A DNA stretch of 64,000 bases from Afipia sp. (lineage in GTDB: Bacteria > Pseudomonadota > Alphaproteobacteria > Rhizobiales > Xanthobacteraceae): contig JANQAK010000003.1 in NCBI GenBank assembly GCA_024707075.1, forward strand, positions 372,001-436,000, given 5' to 3'. Numbering within the stretch: position 1 is the first letter of the stretch; each line of letters opens with the position of its first letter. The position numbers and the translations under genes are program-made. The notes under the pieces were generated by a model. The model saw only the letters and a list, made by a program, of their open reading frames with translations. It searched no databases and was not told the DNA's origin. Positions 21,076 through 30,053 of this stretch are shown piece by piece.

Positions 21076-22314
21076 ATGACGCAGACAGATTCTCCGGACG
21101 TTAGATCTCTGACGCGGCGTGCACTGCTCGGCTCGGCATTGGGCGCCAGCGCGTTGATGACTAATCCGCTTCGCGCGCTCGCCGCCCCGCCCGGCTTCGA
21201 CCAGTGGCGCGAAGGTTTTCGCGCCCGCGCGCTGGCGCGCGGTATTTCCGAAGGCACGTACATCCGTTGCCTGAGCCGCATCGAACCGGACATGAGCGTG
21301 TTCGACAAGATGCGCAAGCAGCCGGAGTTCAACGAGCAGCTCTGGCAATACATCAACCGCCGCGTCTCGGACTGGCGGCTGGCCGCGGGCAAGGCCGCGC
21401 TGCAAAAATACAACGCGCTGTTCACGCGCATCGAGAAGGACTTTGGCGTCGAGCGCGGCACGCTGCTGGCGCTGTGGGGCGTCGAGACCGCCTACGGCGA
21501 TCCGCTGGTGCAGCAGAACCATATGCGGCCCGTGTTTCCGTCACTGGTGGCGCTGGCCTGGAACGAACCGCGCCGCAAGGCCTATTGGGAAACCGAACTC
21601 ATCAACGCGCTACGCATTGTCGACAAGCACTGGAGCACGCCGGAGGAAATGCGCGGCTCATGGGCCGGCGCGATGGGCCATACCCAGTGGATGCCGGAAG
21701 TCTGGCTCAATGTCGGATTCGACTACGATGGCGACGGACGTGTTTCGCCCTTTGGTAAACCTGACGACGCGCTCGGCTCCAGCGCGCGCTATCTCGTCAA
21801 TCGTGGCAAATATCGCCGCGGCGAGCATTGGGGTTATGAGGTGAAAGGCGCGAGCGCGTCGAAAAACGGCAATCAGTCCTATGCGAAGTGGGCTGCGGCG
21901 GGCGTGACCCGCGCCGACGGCCAGCCGTTTCCGCGTCCCAACGACATGGCGCAGCTATGGACGCCGGTGCAAGGCGGCCCCTCATTTCTTCTCGGGCCGA
22001 ATTTCTACGCGGTGAAAAGCTACAACCCGTCGATGAACTACGCGCTCGCTATCGTGCATCTCGGCGACCGCATTCTCGGCGCCGGACCTTTCGTGCAGCC
22101 CTTCCCCGGATCGGAGCGCGCGCTCACGCTGGCGGAAGTGCAGGAAGTGCAAACGCGGCTGACCAAGGCCGGTTTCGATACCGGCGGTACCGACGGCCGC
22201 GTCGGCAACGACACCATGAAAGCCGTCAGAGATTTTCAGACCAGGGAAGGATTGCTGCCGGCCGACGGCTATGCCGGATTGAAGGTGCTGGCGCGGCTGC
22301 GGCAGGGATCGTGA
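21076..22314 (+). CDS. MltB-type lytic murein transglycosylase with PG-binding domain
   Basis: 412 residues from the ATG at 21076 (AAGGA upstream). The N-terminus is a twin-arginine-type signal (SLTRRALLGSALGASALM). The catalytic domain carries the family glutamate in LALWGVETAYGDP (near residue 136) and the GAMGHTQWMPEVW block. The C-terminal 60 residues are a PG_binding_1 domain (VQEVQTRLTKAGFDTGGTDG). The enzyme cleaves glycan strands to 1,6-anhydromuropeptides in the periplasm and may cooperate with the upstream M23 peptidase. Confidence 0.9.
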   Translation: MTQTDSPDVRSLTRRALLGSALGASALMTNPLRALAAPPGFDQWREGFRARALARGISEGTYIRCLSRIEPDMSVFDKMRKQPEFNEQLWQYINRRVSDWRLAAGKAALQKYNALFTRIEKDFGVERGTLLALWGVETAYGDPLVQQNHMRPVFPSLVALAWNEPRRKAYWETELINALRIVDKHWSTPEEMRGSWAGAMGHTQWMPEVWLNVGFDYDGDGRVSPFGKPDDALGSSARYLVNRGKYRRGEHWGYEVKGASASKNGNQSYAKWAAAGVTRADGQPFPRPNDMAQLWTPVQGGPSFLLGPNFYAVKSYNPSMNYALAIVHLGDRILGAGPFVQPFPGSERALTLAEVQEVQTRLTKAGFDTGGTDGRVGNDTMKAVRDFQTREGLLPADGYAGLKVLARLRQGS

Positions 22315-22318
22315 TTAT

Positions 22319-22495
22319 CTAGAGCGTGATGGTTCCAAATTGATTCACGATGCACCGTCACCCTGAGGTGCGCCGGCGGCGAAGCCTCGAAGGGCGACGG
22401 CGATATCAAACAGTCATCCTTCGAGGCTCGCAAGAGCTTGCACCTCAGGATGACGATTCCTTTTGACGTACTGATCTAAAATTATCGCGCTCTAG
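22319..22495. repeat. Long palindromic intergenic repeat (REP-like)
   Basis: Two 42-base arms (22357-22398 and 22413-22454) are imperfect inverted copies built from GTCAYCCTGAGGTGC and AGCCTCGAAGG segments. They lie inside an outer inverted pair CTAGAGCG (22319-22326) and CGCTCTAG (22488-22495). The right outer arm overlaps the recJ stop codon. The element separates convergent genes and could end transcription from both sides. Repeats of this look are numerous in Bradyrhizobium relatives, as known from that group. Confidence 0.75.
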
Positions 22496-24333
22496 CGAAT
22501 TACGCTCGGCCCCAAATCCGGCACCGCGACATCGGTGACACGCATCTGCACGCGCTCGGAGCCCTGCCAGCGATCCACGGTTAGCGATCCCGCCACATGC
22601 AGCATTTGGCCCCGGTTTTCGACCAGCGCGTTGCCGAGCTTCTGGCCGATGGAGCGGAACGCGATGCCGTTGACGAAAGACCCGTCGCCCGATTTGAAAC
22701 GCAGGCGCAGGTGCGCCTGCCCGACTTCATCGGCATAGACAAGCTGATGCGACGGCAGCGCGATCAGCGGCTCGGGATTTCCGGCCCCGAACGGTCCGGC
22801 GCAGTTGAGCGTATTGACGAAATCCGTCGTCACCGCACGCGCGGTGACCGCGCCGTCAATGAATAGTTCATTGGCATGCCGTGCATCCGCAACGGTGGCC
22901 GCCAACGCCGTCTCCACAAAGGCACGGAATTCCGCGAGGCGTTCCTTCTTCAGCGTGATGCCCGCCGCCATCGCATGGCCGCCGCCTTTCAGCAATATCC
23001 CTTCGTTCACCGCCTCGCGCACCACCTTGCCAAGATCGACGCCGGGAATGGAGCGGCCCGATCCGGTGCCGATGCCGCCGGGTTCGAGCGCGATGGCGAA
23101 GGCGGGCCGCGAAAATTTTTCCTTGAGGCGCGACGCCACCAGACCGACGACGCCCGGATGCCAGCCTTCCGAAGCCGTGACGATCACCGCACCCTTGTCG
23201 TCGAGACCGAGCGAGGCCAGCGCCTCGGCTTCCGCCTGCGCTTCCGCCATCTGCTCGATGACGCGGCGCTCGGTGTTCAATCGATCCAGTTCGGCGGCGA
23301 TGCGCGCCGCTTCCGAAATGTCGCCCTCAAGCAGAAGACGCACGCCCAGATCAGCCCGCCCGATACGGCCGCCGGCATTGATGCGCGGCCCGAGCATGAA
23401 ACCCAGATGCCACGCCTCCGGCGGGCCGCTGAGCCGCGCCACGTCCATCAGCGCGGTGTGACCGACATGATCGCGGCGGCGCAACGCGATCAGCCCCTTG
23501 GCGACGAAGGCGCGATTGAGGCCGGTCAGTGAAGCCACGTCGGCCACGGTGCCGAGCGCCACATGATGAAGCGTGTCGAGCAGATTCGGTTCGGGTCGCT
23601 CAGCTGACCAGAAATTGCGGGCGCGCAACTCGCGATTCACAGCGACCAGCGTCACGAACACCAGGCCCACGGCGGCAAGATGCCCGAGGCCAGACAGATC
23701 GTCGGGGCGGTTCGGATTGACCAGCGCATCCACCACGGGAAGTTCGTCGCCGCACTGGTGATGGTCGATCACGACCACATCCATGCCGAGTTTCTTGGCC
23801 TCGGCCAGCGGCTCGATGCTGGTGGTGCCGCAATCGACCGTGACCAGCAGCGTCGCGCCCTTGGCGGCGAGACCGCGCACGGCTTCGACATTGGGGCCGT
23901 AGCCTTCGAAGATGCGATCGGGAATGTGGATCAGCGGATCGAGGCCGCAATGGCGCAGATACCAGGTCAGCAGCGCCGCCGAGGTCGCGCCGTCGACGTC
24001 GTAGTCGCCGAAGATCGCGGCCTTCTCGCCGCGCGACGCGGCATCCGCGATGCGTTTGGCGGCGGCTTCCATTTCCGTCACAGTCAAGGGATCGGGCAGC
24101 AGCTTGCGGATGGTCGGATCGAGAAAATCTTTCACCGCATCGATATCGATGCCGCGCCCCGCGATGATCCGCGCCAGCATTTCCGGCACCTGATAGCGCT
24201 GCGCGATGGCGAGCGCGCGCGCAGCCCCGCGCGGGTCCAGCCGGTCGCGCCAGATCCGGCCTGTCGCGGATCGGGTCACGCCGAGAAAGGCCGGCGGCGT
24301 TTCAACGGGCAATGCGGATGCTGGGAGCGTCAT
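22492..24333 (-). CDS. recJ: Single-stranded-DNA-specific exonuclease RecJ
   Basis: 613 residues from the ATG at 24333 (an ATG 13 codons upstream is in frame but less likely). RecJ degrades single-stranded DNA 5' to 3' in recombination and repair. The DHH-family motifs are present: IFGDYDVDGATSAALL, LLVTVDCGTTS, VVVIDHHQCGDELP and the DHHA1-type LLKGGGHAMAAGITL. The C-terminal OB-like part is retained, so it is full length. It is last in the leftward alaC-hom-glpX cluster, after a GNAT gene and a HAD gene. Confidence 0.95.
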   Translation of the reverse strand: MTLPASALPVETPPAFLGVTRSATGRIWRDRLDPRGAARALAIAQRYQVPEMLARIIAGRGIDIDAVKDFLDPTIRKLLPDPLTVTEMEAAAKRIADAASRGEKAAIFGDYDVDGATSAALLTWYLRHCGLDPLIHIPDRIFEGYGPNVEAVRGLAAKGATLLVTVDCGTTSIEPLAEAKKLGMDVVVIDHHQCGDELPVVDALVNPNRPDDLSGLGHLAAVGLVFVTLVAVNRELRARNFWSAERPEPNLLDTLHHVALGTVADVASLTGLNRAFVAKGLIALRRRDHVGHTALMDVARLSGPPEAWHLGFMLGPRINAGGRIGRADLGVRLLLEGDISEAARIAAELDRLNTERRVIEQMAEAQAEAEALASLGLDDKGAVIVTASEGWHPGVVGLVASRLKEKFSRPAFAIALEPGGIGTGSGRSIPGVDLGKVVREAVNEGILLKGGGHAMAAGITLKKERLAEFRAFVETALAATVADARHANELFIDGAVTARAVTTDFVNTLNCAGPFGAGNPEPLIALPSHQLVYADEVGQAHLRLRFKSGDGSFVNGIAFRSIGQKLGNALVENRGQMLHVAGSLTVDRWQGSERVQMRVTDVAVPDLGPSVIR

Positions 24334-24390
24334 AATGCCTTCCGCAGGTAAGCACGAAGCGCAAATGGTCAATGATTCGCGGCAGCGAAG

Positions 24391-25101
24391 TCAGCAGCCG
24401 AGCTTATCAGCCAGATCATTGAAATCCTTGACGACGTAATCCCAGCTTCCCTCGGGTCCGAAGTCGCGGTTCTGCAACGGGCCATATTCGGTCGGACGCG
24501 GCACAAAGGCGGTCTTCAATCCGAAATTATGAGCCGCGGCAAGATCGTTGTTATGTGCCGCAACGAGCATGACTTCGCCCGGAGTCAGACCGAGAATTTT
24601 CGCCGCTCCGAGATAGGCTTCCCGGTCCGGTTTGTAGTGCTCGAATATCTCGGCGCTCAGCACGATATCCCACGGCAGGCCAGCGAACTTCGCCATGTTG
24701 GTGAGCAGCGCGACATTGCCGTTGGAGAGCGGCCCGATGATGAACTTCGTCTTCAACCGCGTCAGACCGGCAACGCTATCCGGCCACGGATGCAGGCTAT
24801 GCCAGCCGCGCGTGAGATAATCGAAATCTGCTGATGTCAGTCCGGTGATGCCGAGCCTGGCAGCGAGCGGCTCGATCGATTGCCGCTGCAAATCATCGAG
24901 GATGACGAACCCACGCTCGGGATGTTTGCGCACCTCGTCCATCGACGGCATGTACGCGCCGCGCCAGGCATCGACCAGTCCGACCCAGTCACCATTGATG
25001 CCCTTCTCCTTGCCCCACGCGGTAAAATTGTCGATCAGGCTGGTGCGCCAGTCGACCACGGTGCCGAACACGTCGAACAGCAGCGCCTTGATCTCGGACA
25101 T
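24391..25101 (-). CDS. HAD-superfamily haloacid dehalogenase, type II
   Basis: 236 residues. The nucleophile motif LLFDVFGTVVDWR lies near the N-terminus, motif II in IIGPLSNGN, the lysine in FEHYKPDREAY and the acidic motif in MLVAAHNNDLAAA; this set fits L-2-haloacid dehalogenases. The enzyme would hydrolyse the C-halogen bond of short 2-haloacids through an aspartyl ester, although many relatives have other substrates. It lies between the GNAT gene and recJ, with only short gaps. Confidence 0.85.
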   Translation of the reverse strand: MSEIKALLFDVFGTVVDWRTSLIDNFTAWGKEKGINGDWVGLVDAWRGAYMPSMDEVRKHPERGFVILDDLQRQSIEPLAARLGITGLTSADFDYLTRGWHSLHPWPDSVAGLTRLKTKFIIGPLSNGNVALLTNMAKFAGLPWDIVLSAEIFEHYKPDREAYLGAAKILGLTPGEVMLVAAHNNDLAAAHNFGLKTAFVPRPTEYGPLQNRDFGPEGSWDYVVKDFNDLADKLGC

Positions 25102-25110
25102 CGGTTACTC

Positions 25111-25560
25111 TCAGAAAATCTTGCGGTACTGCATGAAGCCGGAACGGTCGGCAACTTCATCGTAGAGAATCTGCGCGCGCGCATTCTCGAATTGCGTCAG
25201 CCAGTGCACCCTGCTCGCCCCGGCGGCCTTGGCCTTCTCATAGACAGCTTCGATCAGCTTGCGGCCGACACCGTGACCCCGCGCATTCTCGTTCACAAAC
25301 AGGTCTTGCAGGTAGCAATAGTCGCCGATCGTCCAGCAGGAGCGATGATAGAGGAAATGCACGATGCCGGTCAGATCGCCATCCACATAGGCGCCGAGCA
25401 CGTACATCGGCTCCGCATCATCGTGAAACCGCTGCCACGTTATATCGGTAGTCGCGGTTGGAACGCTCGCCTTGTAGAACCTGAGATAGCCGGCCCACAG
25501 CGGTTCCCATGCCGCGCGCTCATCCTCGCGAACTGGCCGGATGACAACGCGATCGGTCAT
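25111..25560 (-). CDS. GNAT-family N-acetyltransferase
   Basis: 149 residues. The acetyl-CoA site is visible as LQDLFVNENARGHGVGRKLI (V-x3-R-x2-G-x-G form), followed by AVYEKAKAAGASRVHWLTQF and a C-terminal LYDEVADRSGFMQYRKIF typical of the fold. Substrate unknown. It is encoded between glpX and the HAD dehalogenase in the same direction, with 10-13 base gaps, so probably co-transcribed. Confidence 0.8.
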   Translation of the reverse strand: MTDRVVIRPVREDERAAWEPLWAGYLRFYKASVPTATTDITWQRFHDDAEPMYVLGAYVDGDLTGIVHFLYHRSCWTIGDYCYLQDLFVNENARGHGVGRKLIEAVYEKAKAAGASRVHWLTQFENARAQILYDEVADRSGFMQYRKIF

Positions 25561-25573
25561 GGTGACGCCCTGC

Positions 25574-26572
25574 TCAATCGAGGTGGAACTTCTCGAACTG
25601 GCGATGCTCGCCCTTGATGATGCGGACCGTACCGGTGACAGAGCGCATGACGACGGTCTCGGTCTCGATCACGTTCTTGCGGAACTTGACGCCGGAGAGC
25701 AGCGAGCCATCGGTGACGCCGGTCGCCGCGAACAAACAATCCCCGCGCGCCATGTCCTCGATGCCATAAACCATCGAGTAATCCTTGACACCCATCTTCG
25801 CCGCGCGCTCGCGCTTCTCGTCGGTATCGAGAATAAGACGGCACTGCATCTGGCCGCCGATGCAGCGCAACGCCGCCGCAGCCAGCACGCCTTCCGGCGC
25901 GCCACCGATTCCCATGTAAATATCGACGCCGGTATTTTCCGGGTCGGCGGTGTGGATCACGCCCGCGACGTCGCCATCGGTGATGAGACGCACGGCCGCG
26001 CCGGTCGAACGGATGGCGTTGATGATGTCGGCATGACGCGGACGATCCAGCACCAGCGCAGTAATCGCGGAGGGATGTACGTCCTTGGCGCGGGCAAGCC
26101 GCTTGATATTTTCCGCCGGCGGGGCGTCGAGATCGACCACGTGCTTCGGATAACCGGGGCCGACCGCAATCTTCTGCATATAGACGTCCGGCGCATTCAG
26201 CAGCGTTCCGCCTTCCGCCATCGCCATGGTCGCGATCGCGCCCGGCATGTTCTTGGCGCAGAGCGTCGTGCCCTCCAGCGGATCGACCGCGATATCGACG
26301 TCAGGGCCGCCCACAGCGCCGACCTTCTCGCCGATGAACAACATCGGCGCTTCATCGCGCTCGCCCTCGCCGATCACGACCGTGCCCTGAATTGGAATTT
26401 TGTTCAGTTCGCGCCGCATGGCGTCCACGGCAGCCTGGTCGGCGGCCTTTTCGTTCCCGTGACCGCGCAGACGCGCGGCGGAAACGGCGGCACGCTCGGT
26501 CACGCGAACGATTTCAAGGGTGAGGATGCGTTCCAGCAACAGCTGCGGCGGAACGGAAATCGTAACGGACAT
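25574..26572 (-). CDS. glpX: Class II fructose-1,6-bisphosphatase
   Basis: 332 residues. It hydrolyses fructose 1,6-bisphosphate to fructose 6-phosphate in gluconeogenesis, and in autotrophs also serves the Calvin cycle. GlpX signatures: ERAAVSAARLRGHGNEKAAD, the metal-binding VVIGEGERDEAPMLFIGEKV, and AVDPLEGTTLCA. The C-terminal phosphate-binding GIGGAPEGVLAAAAL is intact. It follows hom by about 50 bases, an order common in Nitrobacteraceae. Confidence 0.95.
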   Translation of the reverse strand: MSVTISVPPQLLLERILTLEIVRVTERAAVSAARLRGHGNEKAADQAAVDAMRRELNKIPIQGTVVIGEGERDEAPMLFIGEKVGAVGGPDVDIAVDPLEGTTLCAKNMPGAIATMAMAEGGTLLNAPDVYMQKIAVGPGYPKHVVDLDAPPAENIKRLARAKDVHPSAITALVLDRPRHADIINAIRSTGAAVRLITDGDVAGVIHTADPENTGVDIYMGIGGAPEGVLAAAALRCIGGQMQCRLILDTDEKRERAAKMGVKDYSMVYGIEDMARGDCLFAATGVTDGSLLSGVKFRKNVIETETVVMRSVTGTVRIIKGEHRQFEKFHLD

Positions 26573-26626
26573 CGGCTAACTCCCAAAACAACGTGCGTAT
26601 CAATAGACCCGGTCGCCCGGATCCTG

Positions 26627-27949
26627 TCAGTTCTTTTCGATGCGGATAACCTGCGGACGGCCGGTTATCACCCGATCTTGCTGTACCGCCTGCAAGGCGC
26701 GGCGGACGGCATCTTCGGTGGTGGCGTAAGTAATCAGGATGACCGGCACAGGAGCGGGTTTGCCGCGCTTGTCCAGCACATCCACAGCGCCGTCAGGATG
26801 ACGCTGGACGATCGATTCAATGGAGATTTTCTGCTCCGCGAGCCGCGTCGCGATGGTCGCGGCTGTTCCTGCAAGGTCACGTGCCATCAGGCGAATGTAA
26901 TAGCCGCCCTCGTGGCGCTTCATCGGCGCCTTGGCGGTGGTCTTGAGTTTCGCAACCGGCCGACCGAACGGCAGCGCACGGATGCCACGCGCCACGTCCG
27001 CAATGTCGGCCAGCACGGCCGACGCGGTCGCTGCGCCGCCAGCGCCAGGGCCGACCAAGGTGATCGGGGGAATGCCTTCACCGTCGATGGTCACCGCATT
27101 GGTCACATCCATTACCTGCGCAATGGAGGACGACTTCGGCACCATGGTCGGATGCACGCGCTGCTCGATGCCGGAGTCGGTGCGCACCGCAACGCCAAGC
27201 AATTTCACACGATAGCCGAGTTCTTCAGCCGCACGCAGGTCCTCGGGCGCGATCGAGGAGATGCCTTCAACGTAAACCGCGCTCTGGTTGACCTTGGTGC
27301 CAAACGCAAGGCTGGCGAGAATTGCGAGCTTTTGTGCAGTATCGTGCCCGTCCACGTCGAATGACGGATTGGCCTCGGCGTAACCGAGCCGCTGCGCATC
27401 CTTGAGACATTCGGCAAAGGACAATCCCTCGCGCTCCATCCTTGTCAGGATGTAGTTGCAGGTGCCATTGAGAATACCATAGACGCGGTTGATGCCTGTC
27501 CCGGTAAGCCCTTCGCGTAACGTCTTGATGACGGGAATGGCGGCACCGACCGCCGCTTCATAATTCAGCGCGCCGCCGTGCTTTTCGGCCAGCATCGCAA
27601 GCCGCGTGCCGTGCCTGGCGATCAGCGCTTTGTTCGCGGTGACCACCGACTTGCCGTTCCGGAGCGCGGCTTCGATGGCCGACAAGGCAGGCTCGCCGGA
27701 GCCGCCCATCAGTTCGACAAAGCAATCGATCTTCGGATCGTTGGCCAGCGCGAGAGGGTTGCGGGCCCATTCGATGCCCCCCAGGTCGAGGCCTCGTTTC
27801 TTGACTTTCGAGCGAGCGGAGACCGCCACCACCCGGACCCCGCGGCCGCAGCGCGCCGAAAGAGCCCTGCCCTGACTTTCGATCAAGCGGACCACCTCGG
27901 CACCCACGGTACCGAGGCCCGCAATACCCACCTTGAGGGGTGCGACCAT
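26627..27949 (-). CDS. hom: Homoserine dehydrogenase
   Basis: 440 residues. It reduces aspartate semialdehyde to homoserine for methionine and threonine synthesis. The Rossmann start LKVGIAGLGTVGAEVV binds NAD(P). The catalytic block GILNGTCNYILTRME and ANPSFDVDGHDTAQKLAILA are the family signature. The C-terminal 85 residues (YIRLMARDLAGTAATIATRL) form an ACT domain, suggesting feedback control by threonine. It sits between alaC and glpX. Confidence 0.95.
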   Translation of the reverse strand: MVAPLKVGIAGLGTVGAEVVRLIESQGRALSARCGRGVRVVAVSARSKVKKRGLDLGGIEWARNPLALANDPKIDCFVELMGGSGEPALSAIEAALRNGKSVVTANKALIARHGTRLAMLAEKHGGALNYEAAVGAAIPVIKTLREGLTGTGINRVYGILNGTCNYILTRMEREGLSFAECLKDAQRLGYAEANPSFDVDGHDTAQKLAILASLAFGTKVNQSAVYVEGISSIAPEDLRAAEELGYRVKLLGVAVRTDSGIEQRVHPTMVPKSSSIAQVMDVTNAVTIDGEGIPPITLVGPGAGGAATASAVLADIADVARGIRALPFGRPVAKLKTTAKAPMKRHEGGYYIRLMARDLAGTAATIATRLAEQKISIESIVQRHPDGAVDVLDKRGKPAPVPVILITYATTEDAVRRALQAVQQDRVITGRPQVIRIEKN

Positions 27950-27985
27950 GCTGCTGAAAACCTGCCGGAAAACTCTTGTTAATTA

Positions 27986-28032
27986 GGCATGATCTGGTCC
28001 GAAAACCGGATGCCGCTTTTCGGGATCATGCC
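27986..28032. repeat. Palindromic repeat after alaC (GGCATGATC type)
   Basis: GGCATGATC at 27986-27994 and GATCATGCC at 28024-28032 are perfect inverted ends. The inner CCGAAAACCGG and CCGCTTTTCGG segments pair imperfectly. The element ends at the alaC stop codon and lies in the alaC-hom gap. It could act as a transcript-stabilising or attenuating hairpin. The same class is widely dispersed in Bradyrhizobium-group chromosomes. Confidence 0.65.
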
Positions 28033-29248
28033 TATCGCCGGTTGGCGAGAGGAACCACGTTGTGCAACGATTCAACGCCACTTTCAAGGAAGCGGCGGAT
28101 GTTGCGGGCGGCCTGGCGAATTCGCTGCTCGTTTTCCACCATCGCGATGCGGACATAGCCTTCCCCATGCTCGCCGAAGGCGACGCCGGGCGACACAACC
28201 ACACCGGATTTCTCAACCATCAGGGTGGCGAACGCCATGCTGCCGACGTCGCGGAACTTCTCCGGCAGCGGCGCCCAGGCGAACATCGAAGCCGCCGGCG
28301 GCGGAATGTCCCAGCCCGCGCGGCCGAAGGATTCCACCAGCGCATCGCGGCGTTTGCGATAGGTATCGCGCACCTCCTTGATGCAGTCCTGCGGACCATT
28401 TAGGGCAGCGGTCGCCGCGACCTGCACCGGCGTGAACGCGCCGTAATCGAGATAGGACTTCACGCGCGTCAGCGCCGCAATGATCCGCTCGTTGCCCACG
28501 GCGAAGCCCATGCGCCAGCCGGCCATGGAGAAGGTCTTCGACATCGAGGTGAATTCCACCGTGACATCGATCGCGCCCGGCACCTGCAACACCGACGGCG
28601 GCGGCACGCCATCGAAATAGAGTTCCGCATAGGCCAGATCGGACAGGATGAAGATCTCGTGCTTCTTCGCGAACGCCACGAGATCCTTGTAGAAATCGAG
28701 CGACGCAACATAGGCCGTCGGGTTCGACGGATAACACGCGATCATCGCGATCGGCTTCGGGATCGAGTGAATGATCGCCTTCTCGAGCGCGCTGAACAAT
28801 TCAGGGTCGGCTCGGCCGGAACCGAGCGGACCACGCCGCCGGCCATCAGGAAGCCGAAGGCATGGATCGGATAGCTCGGGTTCGGCACCAGCACGACGTC
28901 GCCGGGGGCGGTGATCGCCTGCGCGACGTTGGCGAAGCCTTCCTTGGAGCCCAGCGTGGCGACGATCTGGGTTTCCGGATTGAGTTTCACGCCGAAGCGG
29001 CGCTCATAATAGGCAGCCTGTGCCCGCCGCAGTCCCACGATACCTTTGGACGCCGAATAGCGGTCGGTCCGCGGCTTGCCGAGAGTTTCCTTGAGCTTCT
29101 CGATGACATGCGGCGGCGTCGGCAGGTCCGGGTTGCCCATGCCCAGATCGATGATGTCGGCCCCGGCGTTCCGCGCGGCCGCCTTGGCCCGGTTGACTTG
29201 CTCGAACACGTAAGGCGGCAGACGGCGGATACGGTAAAACTCTTCCAT
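28032..29248 (-). CDS. alaC: AlaC-type PLP aminotransferase (frameshifted)
   Basis: About 405 residues across two frames. The enzyme class transfers the amino group between glutamate and pyruvate to make alanine; related DapL enzymes act on LL-diaminopimelate. It opens MEEFYRIRRLPPYVFEQVNR and has GNPDLPTPPH, LGSKEGFANVAQAI, PNPSYPIHAFGF, ACYPSNPTA and the PLP lysine in SMSKTFSMAGWRMGF. The frame breaks at 28804-28806: adding one C to the coding-strand CCC gives VPAEPTPELFSALEKA, the family sequence. Nothing else is damaged, so a sequencing error is likely. The start at 29248 is the first Met at the family N-terminus. Confidence 0.85.
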
Positions 29249-29481
29249 GGGTCGGGCTCCGGGAGCCGGCAAAACCGGCGATAACAGCAGGATCAGTAAC
29301 GTGTTTTGCACCGAAGTGGAATTCGGTACGGTGACGGGAAGGCACGGAATTTCAGCATATTCAGCGGATTCGAGGGCAAAGCGTGACGCCCGCGCGCGAA
29401 TTCGCATTTTTGCGATTGAATCGTGGTCTTTTTAGCACCAACCGGCAGTTGCGGCGAAGGGTAAATCCTTGGGATTCAGGA

Positions 29482-29793
29482 CTAGTTGCTGCGGCGCTGG
29501 GCAGCCTGAGCCCCGGAGGCCTGCCGGTCGCGGGCAGCCAGCAAATCCTTCTCCAGCCTGTCCTGCTGCGCCTGATTGAGCACCGTTTCCGAGCGGGGCG
29601 ACGGCACGTCGTGCACGGGCAGGTATTCAGCCGGGGTCGCAGGCCGGGCCGGCGTATTGGCGGGAAGGCCCACGAGCGGCATGTCAGCCAATGGGATCGA
29701 GCAACCGCCCAGCGCGAGGCCGAGCAGCATCGCGCCGGCCAAGGCCGGCGAGCGCCCTATCCCACGTATGCGGCTGCGCGCAGAAATAAGCAT
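29482..29793 (-). CDS. Small putative lipoprotein
   Basis: 103 residues. A hydrophobic signal (SPALAGAMLLGLALGGCS) ends in a lipobox LALGGC, with Cys at about 31. A Pro-rich linker (VGLPANTPARPATPAEYLPV) and a charged C-terminal helix (LNQAQQDRLEKDLLAARDRQ) follow. Likely an inner- or outer-membrane-anchored periplasmic peptide. Function unknown. It lies alone between alaC and phaC. Confidence 0.65.
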   Translation of the reverse strand: MLISARSRIRGIGRSPALAGAMLLGLALGGCSIPLADMPLVGLPANTPARPATPAEYLPVHDVPSPRSETVLNQAQQDRLEKDLLAARDRQASGAQAAQRRSN

Positions 29794-30053
29794 GTCCCCT
29801 TGGTTTCATTCGGCACGATTCCTGCTCGTGAAAAGCGCAGGAGAGCCGAACTCAACATCGCCGGACGCATCAACCGCCGGACGATGATCGTCACAAAACA
29901 GAGATCGTGTTCATGAGGCCCTAATATGACCGAACCATTAATTATGCCGCATCGCAGCACATGCAAATCAGCGCGCGCATCCGAACTATGCCATGATGAT
30001 ACCTAGAATTTACGCGCTGATGGTCAGCTAAGATGAGAGTTCAGAACTGAGCG

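Noticed and set aside
19489-21522. 677-codon minus-strand frame across the M23 and transglycosylase genes
   Set aside because: Antisense shadow; the plus strand encodes signal peptides and catalytic motifs of two known families over the same bases.
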